The notes below the pieces were generated by a model. It was not told the origin of the DNA and ran no database searches. It worked only from the letters and a program-made list of their open reading frames with translations. A program made the translations under genes and the position numbers. From Drosophila miranda (Eukaryota; Arthropoda; Insecta; Diptera; Drosophilidae): a DNA stretch of 64,000 nucleotides. Location of the stretch: positions 24,942,913 to 25,006,912 of the forward strand of contig NC_046677.1 in NCBI RefSeq assembly GCF_003369915.1, written 5' to 3'. Positions 12,201 to 25,000 of the stretch are shown here, in pieces; the stretch's first letter is position 1, and every line of letters begins with the position of its first letter.

Positions 12201-15200
12201 GAAAAGCAGAGAGGCAACACTCAGAGCGAACGAGAGAGAGAATCGGAGAGGAAAAATTGCATTACATATTCATCTTTAAGCACAGACACTCAGCAAAAAA
12301 AAGACCATAGTTATGGCTGTATGGTATATAGGGTTATAGATGGGATTATATACATAGAGATGGTATATATGGTGATGGAGTTGTATGGGTTGCAGCTTTC
12401 TTGAACGGCATCAAACTGAAACTGAAGCTGAAGCTGTGGCAGTAGCTGGAAACGGAGGCAGACAACTCTGAGGCAGAGGCAGAGACTGAGTCTTTGAGGC
12501 TCTGTAGAGGTTCAACTTCAACTATGTTCGTGGCAGAGGCAACGGCAGAGGCAACGGCAACGGCAACGGCGACTTCGACTGTATCTATCGAGTGTTTTGG
12601 CCACTGGCTTGTTGTGCCTGCTGCCTGGTGTGTGCCCCATGTTGCAGCCTTCGCGTACTACATATGTACAATGACGCTGCGATGCCAGTGCCATTGCCAT
12701 GCGATTCCATGCGATACGATCCGATGCGATGCTATGCTTGCCGTCTTCACCCATTGGCCCTGCCACTTTGCCACATGTTTGCAATGCTTCTTTTAGTGGT
12801 AGCAGCAGCAGCACCACCAGCACCAGAACCAGCACTCTCTCATACACGTGCACGTGTGTGTGCGGAGAAGGGGTCTGCCACTGGGACTCCGTTTGCGACT
12901 GGGACTGGGTCTGGGTCTCTGTCTCTGTCTGGAGAGCAGCAGCAGCAGTTCGTTGGCTGTACCTATTTTCGCGTATTCCGGCCCAGGACCTGCCTCAACA
13001 ATTTCAGCACAGACAGCCATCGACTGCACACACACACACACTCTCACAGGCAGAAGACAGAGAATGACAGAGAGAGAGAGGGCTGCTTTCTGGTTTCCTT
13101 CCTTATTTTGCTGCCAGCGTTGACGTCGCTTAAAAACCGGTAACTGAATGCTGCTGCTGTTGCTGCCTCTGCCACCAGTCACTGCCACTGCCACTGCCAT
13201 CGCCTCTGCCAAAGCTCTGCTGCAGCTGCTGCTGCAAAAGTTTTTTGTTTGCCAATTACTGCTGCCCCTGCAACTCGTTCGTTTTCTCTCTCTTTGGGTA
13301 TCGGCCTCTCTTTACCTTTAACTCTTTCTCTTGTTTGATTGTTGCCTTGTACTCTTTCTCTCTCACTCATGCTCTTTGTGTTTTTGTGTGCAACTTTTGT
13401 TTACTTTTCCCCGTGGAGGCTTTTACTATATTTAACATAAATATTTTCTGAATGAAAGCAGCAGACGGAAGGCATTGGGAAAGCCTTTGGGAAACGAAAG
13501 ATTTCTGGTGCACTAGCTGTTGAATTTATTCTAGGGATTGTGCTCCAAAGTCTAGATATTGGCGCTCTAGAGACCCATACAGATACAAAAATATTAACCA
13601 TAAAATCGATGCTAATCGGAGAACCTTTATAGCTTTCGAAACCCTTCTTTCTTTGCCCGAAAAACCGCTTTTAATGGCTATATACAAATATTAATCATAC
13701 GCCATGTTCAACATTGCTATTTCAATATTTAAAATCTCTTGCAATATTTAAATTGATTTTTGTATGTGCAAGAATCAATCATAGGCCGTGTGCGCCAACC
13801 TCCTACCCCTGTGTTTGTCCTGGCGCTCATTAATCATAAATGCATGAATTTTCATTTTCCGAATGACCAAGGCTTCTGCGGCGGAATGGAAGATGCAATG
13901 ATCTGGAAATTGTTTGCTTTTCCTTTAGTTGCTCTGCTTTTGGTTTTCTGCTTGTCAAATGAATTTCCGCCATTAATTTTCATTTATCGCTGCGGCAGGG
14001 CCAAATGGTAAATAAAATTATGACTTTTAAAGGGGAAAACTACAGAGAATTCATTAAAAAGAAATAATTTTGTTAGATATCAAAATGACACTAAATGATT
14101 ATTCGGGTGGAAAAATTTGTTTATATCTGGATAGAGTTCTTAAATGTGTTCAAGGCATTCCTGGAAAGCTCTGAAGGTCTACTGCCCATATATAGGTCTA
14201 TCAAAGTTCTATAGAATCTCCTATGGATGAAGCTTGCATAAAGAGAAGTTCATTCGATTGTTTACGAAGGAAACTAGCAGGCAAGGCATCAATAATTCAA
14301 GAAAACACATTCCATACTATAAGTACTTTAAGTACTTTTTTTTAAAACATTCTGCTATAACTTTGGTGGTATAATATCAGTCATCTCTCAATCTAAATGG
14401 TGGCATCTTTAATCCTTTAGCAACCCTTTCGCCCTTAAATATTAAACACATTTTGTGCATTTAACAATTTCCTGGCCACCCCCCCTCCCCAACACCCAGA
14501 CGCCAACCTCAACAAAAAACCAAGGCCAAAGCTCCAACACACACACGCAGACAAAAGCCAATGCCACACACTCATACAGTGAAAGAAGAGAAAAGCAATG
14601 AGAGAGGCAGGCACACACGCACACCATGCAACGCGTTGCACAAAATTATGCAATATGACATTGCTCTCTCTCTCTCTCTCAATGCCACAACTCTTTCGCT
14701 CTCTTCTATTTTGGGTAGCTCTCTTTGGTTGCATCGTGGGTTGTGTGTGGTGTGGTGTGGTTCTCACTCAATGCCATTGTCATGGGAGCTTGCAGCACAA
14801 CAACAAGCAAAGAAAAGCAAAGAGGTGAAGAGCACCAAACAGGGGGCTGCATAAAGCAGCCGCAGAGAGTTGCAAAATGCAGAATGGAGCAGGGTCCATA
14901 CCATGCAACCAATTCAATTAGATGTTCCATGGCCTTCGCTGCTTCCACTGCTTCTGGTGCCACTTCTTCACTCCTTTCCATTCCATTCTTTTCGCGTTTC
15001 GTGCCACAGACAACAACACAGCAACAGCAGAAGCAGCAACAACCATGCGGGGCCATGGCCATGGAGTTCTGTTCTTCTCCTCCATGGAGTTGCGCGATGC
15101 GAAGCGAGGCGATGGCAACTCTGTCGCCTGCCTCATGCCGCATGCCGCCTGAATGCCTGCCTGCCTGCCTGGTTGAGCATTTGGAGAAAAAAACTTGCGA

Positions 15201-18200
15201 GAGTTGCGACTGAGTTTGGTTGCAAGTTGCAGAGTGCCACAGAGTGCCAGAGTTCCAGAGTTGATTAACCTTTGGACGTTCTGTTTTGCAACTCCATTCG
15301 TGGAGCGTAAACGGAGCGGAGCGGAGCTGCTGCTCCGATTTAAATGCTCCATCGAGTGGAGTGGAGGGGAGTGGAGCTCCCTGCTCTACCCTGTGTGTGT
15401 GTGTGTGTGTGTTCTGTGTGTGTGTGTGGGTTATGTGTCTTCTTCTGCACTTCTGTTTGTCTGTTGCTCTTCTTTTTTCGGGCTGTGTGTGTGTGTGTGT
15501 TGTGTCGTGTTCGCAGCCATGTTAGCAGCCATTTTTAATGGCTCCCCATGTACGTGGAACGTATATGTTTCTGCAGCACCATCGCTCCGCTCCATCGGCT
15601 TTGGGGAGAATTAGTTTTGTGCCTCAGCCAAAAGTCAGAACCAGAACCAGAGCCAGAAGGAGTGCGTTTTCCACCGATGGTTTTTGGAAAAGATTCGAAG
15701 CCACCAAAGAAACACCTGAACTGATTGAGCAATGCATCTTATTTATTTAAGATCCATTCTATGCCATAGAACATATATCGTTCAATAGGTTTTTTCCATC
15801 GGTTAACTAGTGGTATTCCTACGTACCAGGAAGCAATACATTTTTGTTTGGCCATTTTTTTTAAAAAGAACATAGAGGCAACGCGAATCACACATGAAAA
15901 ACACACCATTTTGACATAAAAACTGAAAAATATATTGAAAACATTTAAATCAATCGGTTTTTGGTCATCGGTAACTAGTAGTATTCACATGTGCATGAAT
16001 GAATAGTGTGAATGGCAAATACCAACCATAATATACCACCAGTGAAAAAGGTACCGCTTTGTTACACCTGCTGTAGGTGCGAATGCTTCTAGCGAAACTT
16101 CCTCTGAAGACAGCGGCGAATAGTGTGAATGGCAACCCCAAAATCCCGATCGGTAGAAAAATGAACATGCAACAGTGGCTCATGTTTATATTTCATTTAC
16201 AGTAATCGTAATCTGCAGGCCACGACAGGCCCCCCCCCCCCCTGGCTTTCTACCATTCTTTGCTTCACTTTTTTTGCTCTCCCTCTTCCTATTTCTTTTA
16301 CATTTCCTACTTACTCTCCCACTCGTGTTGGTAATTGTAATTGAAATTTGGCGTTGATGCGAGTAAATGCTACGCTCTCTATGCACACTCTCTAGAACCG
16401 CATCTCTCTCTGTCTGTCACACTCTGTGTGTAGCTCTCTCTCTCTCGTTTACTCAAACTCCAGGCATCTCTTTCTTTTTATTACAGTTTCCACATTTTTG
16501 GGTAAAAGTTGTTTTTTGGCATTCGCCTTTGCTCTTCCTGTTTGTTGGTGTGGGTCATGGCTGTTCTGTTGGATGCCGACGCCGCCGCTGCCGCTGCCGC
16601 GTCATGCTATGCTTTTCGGTTCTCGTTTCTGTTCGTTCCTGCTCGTTCCTGTTCGTTCGTGTCTTGTGCATGGTATGGTATGGTTTCTGTCCTTTTTTTT
16701 ATGTTTTTTCGGGGTACATTGACTGCTCCTTTTTATGGCCAAGTCTGGGCTTAGGTCTGGGTCTGTGACTGTGACTCTGACTGGTTCTTCCTTGTTTTGA
16801 CGGGTCTTTTGTCGGACGAAATTGCACAATATTTGTCGCTCTGGCCCTTTGTTGCAATTAAATTCATAATGTTTCAGCGGACGCGCCTCTCTTCCGATTC
16901 TGTTTGTGTGGGGACTTGCGTGGGTTGATAATGGAACATGGTGCCCCTTCCATTGAGAGATTGGAGACAAGCAAACGGACGGGAGGGATCGATTGGCTTG
17001 AGACTTAATTTAATTAAGGGGTTTGATTTCGTATCTACAAAGTGGAAACTGGAACTACCTATCTATAGATCTATTCAAGTAGATGGATTAATGGTTCTCG
17101 AATCATTGATTGAGGGGAACCGCTTTCTAAAGGCACTTTAATGTGCAAGTGTCCATGGCGACTGATTAAGGTTACATTTCAAGTAGTTTCGTATCTATTT
17201 GATTTATTTGAGATCATTATTAAAGTACCTATTTTTAAAGGTATCAATGCAAACCCTGCTAAACACTTCCTAGTGGAACCTATCATCGATCTTTGCGAGT
17301 TCTGCAGCTCTCTAGCGGCCAAAGACATGTCTCTGGGAACCCGTTCGTGGACACTTGGGTGCTGCAGAAGAGTATCTTTGGCTGCGATTTGTATCTCGAG
17401 GTTCTGCACATCCGTGCGAATGCGAGTGCCAGTGCGAGTATCTCTTATTGGCTTGGCTGCTGTTTATTTGCGCGGCGCGTCCGCTGCTTATTCGCTTTTT
17501 CGCTTATTGAGTCTTCTGCCTCTGCCTTTCTGCCTTATGTCTGAGAAGAGAACGAAGGCGATGGCGATGGCAAATGCGAAGGCGATGGCGAAGGCGTTCA
17601 ATGAACTCCGCGGAGGAAGCGCTGAGACAAGAGAGACAATCCAATCGCCGCTGCAAGTACTGGGAGGTACTGCTTTTTTTTCTCTTGTGTGCTTTCTTTT
17701 TTGGGAGTTTGTCACAAAGTGGAAGATGGAGAATATCTCCATCTCTGGGGAAGTGAGGGAACCCCATCTCTAGAGTACTCTGGAGAATGCGTGGCTGGTC
17801 AGGAGCATTTTGCAGTGGAGCCAAAGTTTGCCTCTGTTTTTTTGAGTGGAAGATTAGTAAAGAATGTAGAAATTTAATTGAAAAGAAAGCTCTGGAAAAA
17901 AAAGCAGCAAAGAATGGAAAGAAAGAGGAGGTGCAAGTAGAAAGGGAGGCGGGCTAAAGAAAAGAGGCGGGTTGAGGAGAAGCGGAAATGTAAGAAGTAT
18001 GAAGAACAGGTAGAAAGAAAAGGGTAATTATGAAGCTGATGAGCAGAAAGATAAGAATTAGGTAGAAGAGAAGAACGGAGAAGATCCTGAAGAAGATTTG
18101 TGGGTAGTAGACGAGGATGTCAAAAAAGAGGAAAAAAATGAGAAGGCTCATTGATAGGAAGTGTGGAAGTGTGGTAGTCTCCAAAGATATTGAAATATTG

Positions 18201-19018
18201 AAAAACGTTTCGGCGACGGCGACACAATGCAAAAAGAAGTCAGAGATAAGCAGCCACAGAATTTTGTTCTCTCACACAAACAAACAAAAACACGCACACT
18301 GAGAGCAAGAAGGAGCGAAAGATATAGAGAGAGAGTGAGTGGTAATGGAGAAGGGGTGAAGAGGGAGGGGACACACGGAAAGCGACACACGTTGATGACG
18401 AAGGCAGACCAGACAGCAGGCTGGCTGGCTGGCTGCCTCATCGCCCGAAGGGGCATGTGGCAATGCCAATGCGAAATAGCGTAGAATGACGTAGCCGATA
18501 AGGAAAAAGCAGGGAGGCAACAGCAACAGCAGCAGCAGCGGCAGCGATAGAAGCAGCGACAGCTCCACATGCAATTTCAAAGGTCAATGACACGCAGCTT
18601 GCAGCGACGACAGCGCAGTCGACAGAGGCAGCAGCAATAGCAGCAGCACAAAAGAAGAGAAGAGAGCGAACCGAACAGAGAAGAGCTTTCGTTCTGCTTA
18701 TCCGCTCTCTTTAGGTTTTTGGCAAACTTTGTCGGCTCTCTCTCTCTGCATCTCTCTAATGCTGCTCTCTTTTGCTCTCTTTTCGCTGCATTTGCATGAC
18801 GGAATATTCAATTGAATTTTTGTTGTTGTTATGACTGCTGCCGCTGCTGACGTTTTTCATTCATTTTGCAATTTGCATACTCTCTCTCTCTCTGTCGCTC
18901 TCACCCACACATCAACACACAGGAAATACGCAACACTTACACACACACACTCTCAAATGATGTTCTTGTTGTTTTTGGATTTTCGGTGTCTGTAATTTTT
19001 CATTGTTGTTGATTGCAG
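9300..19018. other. Gene-poor region with dense microsatellites
   Basis: No exon is supported here. From about 12.1 kb the sequence becomes rich in simple repeats: (GGCAAC)n near 12537-12570, CA and GA runs near 13026-13080, CT near 14657-14680, GT near 15388-15425 and 15484-15502, a C run near 16231-16242, and GATGGC/GAAGGC words near 17555-17600. GAGAG/CTCTC words on both strands could bind GAGA factor. The missing 5' exon(s) of the gene read at 19019-31704 may be here but were not found. Confidence 0.5.
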
Positions 19019-22000
19019 CTTACACCCCTTCCAATTCCAATCGGGGGTAACGTAACCAGCCTCCTCTTCCCTACCTGGCGGTGGGATCATCAATTTCCTC
19101 TTCCCCCTCCCCCTCCGGAAGACCCTGTAAAGTAAGTTTTATTCAAAACCCACCCACATGTGCCACAAATTACTTTTTCATCGTTTTCATCATTTCGCCA
19201 CAAAAGAGAGAGTGCAACAAAGAGAGAAAGAGCCGAGCATCCGTTGTTATTCCCTGGGAAAGGGTATTATTATTTTGATCAGATGTTTGCAAAGAAGAAA
19301 AGAAAGCAGTTCTAATCCGAAAGAAGTATATTATAGGTCTAGGGCAGCAACGCCACCAAATCATAGAAACATTCTCTAAATCGATTAAAAATCCAATTTC
19401 CTAAAAAAATATATTTATGAAACTTTAAAGACTGTATTTCAATAATATATATGGTTCTTAAAAGCACATCCAACCGTGAAAGCAACTCCCATAGAAAGTT
19501 TTCAAATAGTTAGGGTATTCAAGGCATCGATTCCCGAACCCCAACAGCCTTTCCTTTCTTGTCGTTTGCCTTGAGTGAATTATGGGTCCAAGAGATTCTG
19601 CTCTGGTTTGTGCGTTTCTTTGTATTTGCATCTGCATCTGCCTGTGCCTCTGCCTGTGTGTGCGTGTGCTTTTGTGGGCGTGGGTGTGGGTGTGGGTGCA
19701 GTCATAAATTATGCGAAAAATTGCAATTATTTTCATTAAAAAGATATCTTTTTCATACATACTCGTATATGGAGTGGTTTTCTCTTGTCGCACACAAAAA
19801 GTTGACAAGGAAAAGTTGGCCAATAAAGTGGTAGGCGATGCAAGAAAGTTTGCAAAATTGCGAGTGGGAAAATTATGGAAAAGTATGGAAGTTGCCTCAA
19901 GAAAAATTAATTGCTTTTAATATAAAATAAGTTAATAAAGCAAGAGCTTTATAGGGGCATGGGTAAAAATGTTTTCAAAGGAATAAGACCAATTAATCCT
20001 CGGCTCACTTGCTTAAGCCACAAAAAAATAACGTCGAGATGGACCGCGATTTATCAAGAATATACGTACAGAAACTATGCGGCGGTTAGATCGACGACGA
20101 TCCAAGACTATTTTATATAATGGAGAGTTAGAGAGAAAACACCTCAATCTCCTTCATAAGAACCCACTCTTCACCCAATAGAACCAACTAATGATCCCAT
20201 ACAAACAACCTAAACCATTGAAAAGTCTTGAAAAATCTTGAAAATACCTTACGTTTTACGTAATTCCCATTGTAAATGCATTATAAAACACATCAGCGAT
20301 TATCAATTTATAACAAATTAGCTTAACCTAAACAGAATGTCAACAGCTTTAGGGCAAATCGGGTTAATTAAACAATTAACACACACACGACAGAGGGAGA
20401 CAGAGAGAGAATGAGAATGAGAAAAAGATCAAAGATAGCAGAGAATGCAATTTTAACAATGAAAGGCCATAAAATATTGTTGTTTTTTTTCCTTTTCTGT
20501 TGCACACACACAAAACGTGCAACACACTGAAAAGCCGCACCAACAACAAAGAGACTGGAACAAAAAGTGGGAAGTGGAAATGGTGGGAAGGTGGCAAGAG
20601 GCAACAAAAAGCTTTGAGCTAAAAGTTAGGTTAGGTTAGGGACGCCACATGCAACGAGCTGTGCCAACGAGAGAGAGAGAAAGAGTGAGGCATAGGGGTA
20701 GATGGGGTAGCATGAAACGGGTTCAAAATCCTATGCAACATGGCAACTAAACAAAAGCCAGAAGGTAGACGAACCAAAGTCGCATCGCATCAAGAATCCA
20801 ATAGAGCGTGGACGGGTTCCATCTATGGAGAGGAGAGGGGCAACAGTGTTTGTGGCAAGGAAGGCAGAGGGAAGACAGCGGTTGGTTGCAGAGAAGCGGA
20901 GCGGTACAAAAAGAGCGGGAAGAACAGTGGCAAAAACTCGTTTTATGGTTGATGCAAAATAAAATAAATGCAACGTCACTAACTAGTGGAGTAGGGGGGC
21001 AACATAGAGAAAGAGAGAGAGAGAGAGAGACAGAGGAGAATGATCCAACACAGTGAGAGGCAAGAACGACTTTGCACCCTAGGGTCGAGGATCGTTTAAG
21101 CGTTCAGTGCTGTTGCACGTTGCCAAACCTGAATTTCATCATCATCATCATCATCATCGATGCAATGCCAATGTCCATGTCCATGTCTATGCACTGAGCG
21201 AAAAAGTTCAGCAAACGAAGAGAACAATGCTTAGAGAATTTACATATTTTGATTACTTCTTATTCAGAGAAAGATACATATGCTTATGAAAGAGGAAGGA
21301 GAGAAAAAAGAAACCAAAAAAAGAATTGAATGTGAGAAAAGCCCTTCAGTTTCGGATCACACGAAATCTCGAATTTTCAAGTCATTGTTCACTGAAAGAA
21401 GAGATATAGAAGATTAGAAAAGAACTTGAGAAGACTTCTCTCATCTCTCTTTTATATACAAAATAGTTTTCGTCATCGTCCGATATTTTACTCATTGCGG
21501 CGAGTGAGCCGGCGGGGATTCTTTTAATTATTTGTTATTTGTTTGAGAACCCAAAAACATTCTATAAGAAATGATATAAGAAAATTAAGACACGCTTTAG
21601 GGACAATAAATGGTGTTTCTTGCTGTGATATCATCGTAGTTTAGATAACTATTAAGGACACTTTAATATAATAATTTAATACAATATTACCAATATCCCA
21701 TATCTTTTTCCGAGTCTTAAGGCACGAAAATGATGTATGTATGAAGCAGTCTTCTAGTTGGACATTCTCAGCTGATTTATACAAGATACTGCCTTCCCTT
21801 TCCTACTCCTTTCCCTTCCCTACTCAATCCCCATTCAGCCTCCTGATGCTTTCTCCCAGTGCACTCCATTCCCAAAGTAGTTCCAACTCTTTTTTTTGCC
21901 AGTTTTTGCATAGCTCAGATTCCTTTGTGGTAGCGTAGCTCTGGGGTTCTTGCTCTGTGACTTTAAGTCCAATTAGTGAAAGAAAGTCGATGCTAAGACA

Positions 22001-25000
22001 AACACACAAATCTAATTACGCATACGACGCGTGGTTCAAACAACACACAAATTATACCAAAATAAACTAGGAAAAAGTAAAAAGTTTAAGCAAAAGAAAG
22101 ACCGGTTGCAGTTCTTTCGCTTGATGTTCTTTTTCTTCCTATTACTCTTTGGTGTCTGTCTTCCTTCCGTCTTTCCTTCCTTCCTTCCTTGCATTCCGTC
22201 TGCTAAAGGCAGCTGGCAATTAACTGGTGTTCTACCTCTCCTCTCCCTCGTTTTTCCTTACTCCCAGACTTCCCTTCTGTCACCCGACTTCCCTTCTGTA
22301 ATCCTCACACTTCTACCATCACACTCTTTTAATCGAATGACAGGTCAAGGAAGTCAGCGAACATCTTAGTCGAGGCACTAAATACACTTAAAGGTTACTC
22401 TTGAAGGTCGTGCTTAAAATTTCTTCATTGAAAGTAGGTACAATTTAAGAAATATTTGCCATGAAATGAATACCTAGAAAATCATCTATCAAAAAGATAG
22501 ATTGGTCTTTGTTAAGTCCACATAAATTATTAAAAATAATTTACGAGTTTGAGGGAGTTGCATCTCTAGGGAGACAAGATACCCTTAAACCATTGAGGGA
22601 AATTATCCATTGCGAATCGTTCCCTAATTCTATCAGTGTAGCATTCTATAATATACTTATTCCATATTTCAGATATATCTCCGCATACAAGTACGAAAAC
22701 ATTTCAGATACTGAGATTCTGATTCTGTTATCTGATTCTGTTCGAGTTTCCATTTCCATTATATGCCTAACAATCCCCAAAATCATCCAACCCCAAAGAT
22801 AGTGTATTTCAAAGGAAGAACCTTTTGATTGCCTGTTTTTTTTTGTTCTACCCTTTCACCGAAAAAAACTTTAAAGCCTCGCTTAACTGCACTTGTTCTT
22901 CAGTGGAGTTCAAATCGTTGGAGTCTCGGACTCTTGGAGTTGGAGTCGGAGTCGTTTTGCCTGCTGCATTCAATTGGCTTCTTCTTGGGCAAACTTCCGC
23001 CTTTAGCTCTCTTTTTTCTTTCTTCATTTCTCTGCAGTTCTGTTTCTGTTCCTGTTTTTTGTTGTTGTCATGTTTCGGGCCAATTCTTTAGAAGTTTCTT
23101 CATTGCCTGGCGGCATAAATTAGTTATACCGTTACGTGTATACTAAGGGGATCGGGGAATGTGGAAGACGGAGAGAGGCAGAGACTCCTTAGGGTGGCCG
23201 GCTCCTATATAATTTGCAAAGCAATTTCTCTCCGCAGCAACGATTTTTAAATGCGATTTGCCTGGTGTTGATATCGCCTGCAATTTTCTTGTTTTTACGA
23301 TTATGATACAACAAATTCCTTGAAATTGAGTACAAAAATTAATAATGGTATAACCATTACATTCTGGGGGCAGGATATCAGTTAAAAGTTGAGAAAGTTT
23401 CAATGAAATGTGTACTTTTTTGGCTTAAAAAATTTTGAGAAACATAATTAGGTGTTCAACAGAAAATTGTTGGCAATTTCCATGTCAAAGATATAAGGAC
23501 TATGTCTAAGGGTTGAACTTTGATGGCATTTTATCTGATTTCGGACACTCACAAACAGCGGCCTAAAATGAGTGCGATTTAATGATAAAGACATGCCATA
23601 GAAAACTTTTTTTGTGTACAATTTTTCCAAATATTCACAAAAAAAAAAAAACATGTGATCGTATTCACTCTTGATTCAAATAATAATACATCTTTTGTAT
23701 ATAAAAATGTGATGCGAATGGCGGCAGCATTTACCAACAGAAAGAAACGCTTCGGTGCGAAAAATAATCCTCTCATATCAGCCTTTAGGAATTGCCCTCC
23801 TAATTTTCTTTAAATAATTCAACAATGCAACACGGATATAGCATTTTCATCCAATTGAAAAGTGGTGTAATACGAGAGATGATTCAACAATTGCAACAAA
23901 TTATAATAATTGAGAAAAAATTTGCTAGACCAACTGGCAACAACAAAAACATCAAGTGCCAGTGCCAGTGCCAGTGGCTCTAGCTACAGCAAAAATGTTA
24001 ATCATTAAAAAAAAATAAAAGAAAAGAAAAAAAAAGTAAAACAAACGGGCGACGCGACGTCAATAAAAATTGTTACCCCGCAATATGCGAACGCCATTTA
24101 CATGAGCAAAAATTGAAATTAATGAGAAAAGCAATAAAACAACTAGAGCCAAAGGCAAAAGCAAAGGCAGAGGCAATAACAATAGCAACAATAGTTGAAG
24201 AGCATTCGCCTTAGTAACAGAGTCCCAGAGAGAGAGAGAGAGAGAGAGAGAGGGAATTGTTTGTGGGTTTGTTTTTAAGTCAAGTCACACGCTTATTGGC
24301 GGCCATTTTGCATGAGAATAATGTGGAAAGGGGATGGAGAGGGGTTTGGTTTGGAGGAGGAGTTATGTTTGACAAAATTATAGTCTTATCGACGCACAGA
24401 CCACATATATAGAAGAAATAGATGATGCATCTTATACTATATTTTTGGACAAAAAGAAAATGGTGAATAGCTTGTTTTATTTGGCCCTGAAAATACATAG
24501 TTTTTATTTCGCTGATTGCATTTTTGAATTTTTGGTATGATATCATTCTTTATATATTTATGCATGTTTCTCAAAAAATCTTGACCGATCTTCACCGAGA
24601 ATTTTAAAAAGAGGGAATCCCAATATGTAAAGTCTACGATGATGCTATCGCAAGGCATTTAAATTCTCGAAAAATCGAATGTTCGAGTTCTAGTGTCTCC
24701 ATATTTTCGTAGTATAATTTCCTTACCTCGAAATCGCTGAAAAGTTTAATCAGCAGCGGTATTTTGTTAGCAAATGTCAAAACGGAAACAAAGTCTCTAT
24801 GAAACCCCAAAGACGAGACCAGACCGGATCAAAACGAGCGGAGATGAGGGAGCGGGAATTTGCAGCCTGTAGAAGAGGGGAGGCCATTTTCTATTGCTAA
24901 TGAGAAATGCAGTTGGTTAGGCGGGCAATCTCTCCATGTTAATATGTGCGAATGTGTGCGTGTGTATCTATTTCTCTCTCTATGTCTGGGAATGTGTGTC

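Noticed and set aside
12592..13212. Overlapping long frames on both strands
   Set aside because: They arise from microsatellites such as GGCAAC, GATGCGATGC, CACACA and CAGCAG; all frames are biased in the same repetitive way.
13890..14011. Signal-peptide-like frame (MIWKLFAFPLVALLLVFC)
   Set aside because: It was considered as the missing first exon of the 19-31.7 kb gene, but its only donor (TGGTAAAT) leaves two bases, while the 19019 exon needs phase 0.
14706..15352. Several overlapping frames of 130-160 codons
   Set aside because: The frames overlap on opposite strands and are driven by TGCC/GGAG simple sequence. No start context or splice partners were found.
17141..17773. 210-codon open frame on the plus strand
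   Set aside because: The sequence is low-complexity (GCGATGGCGAAGG-type repeats and CTGCCTCTG runs), has open shadow frames on both strands, and shows no domain, splice context or codon bias.
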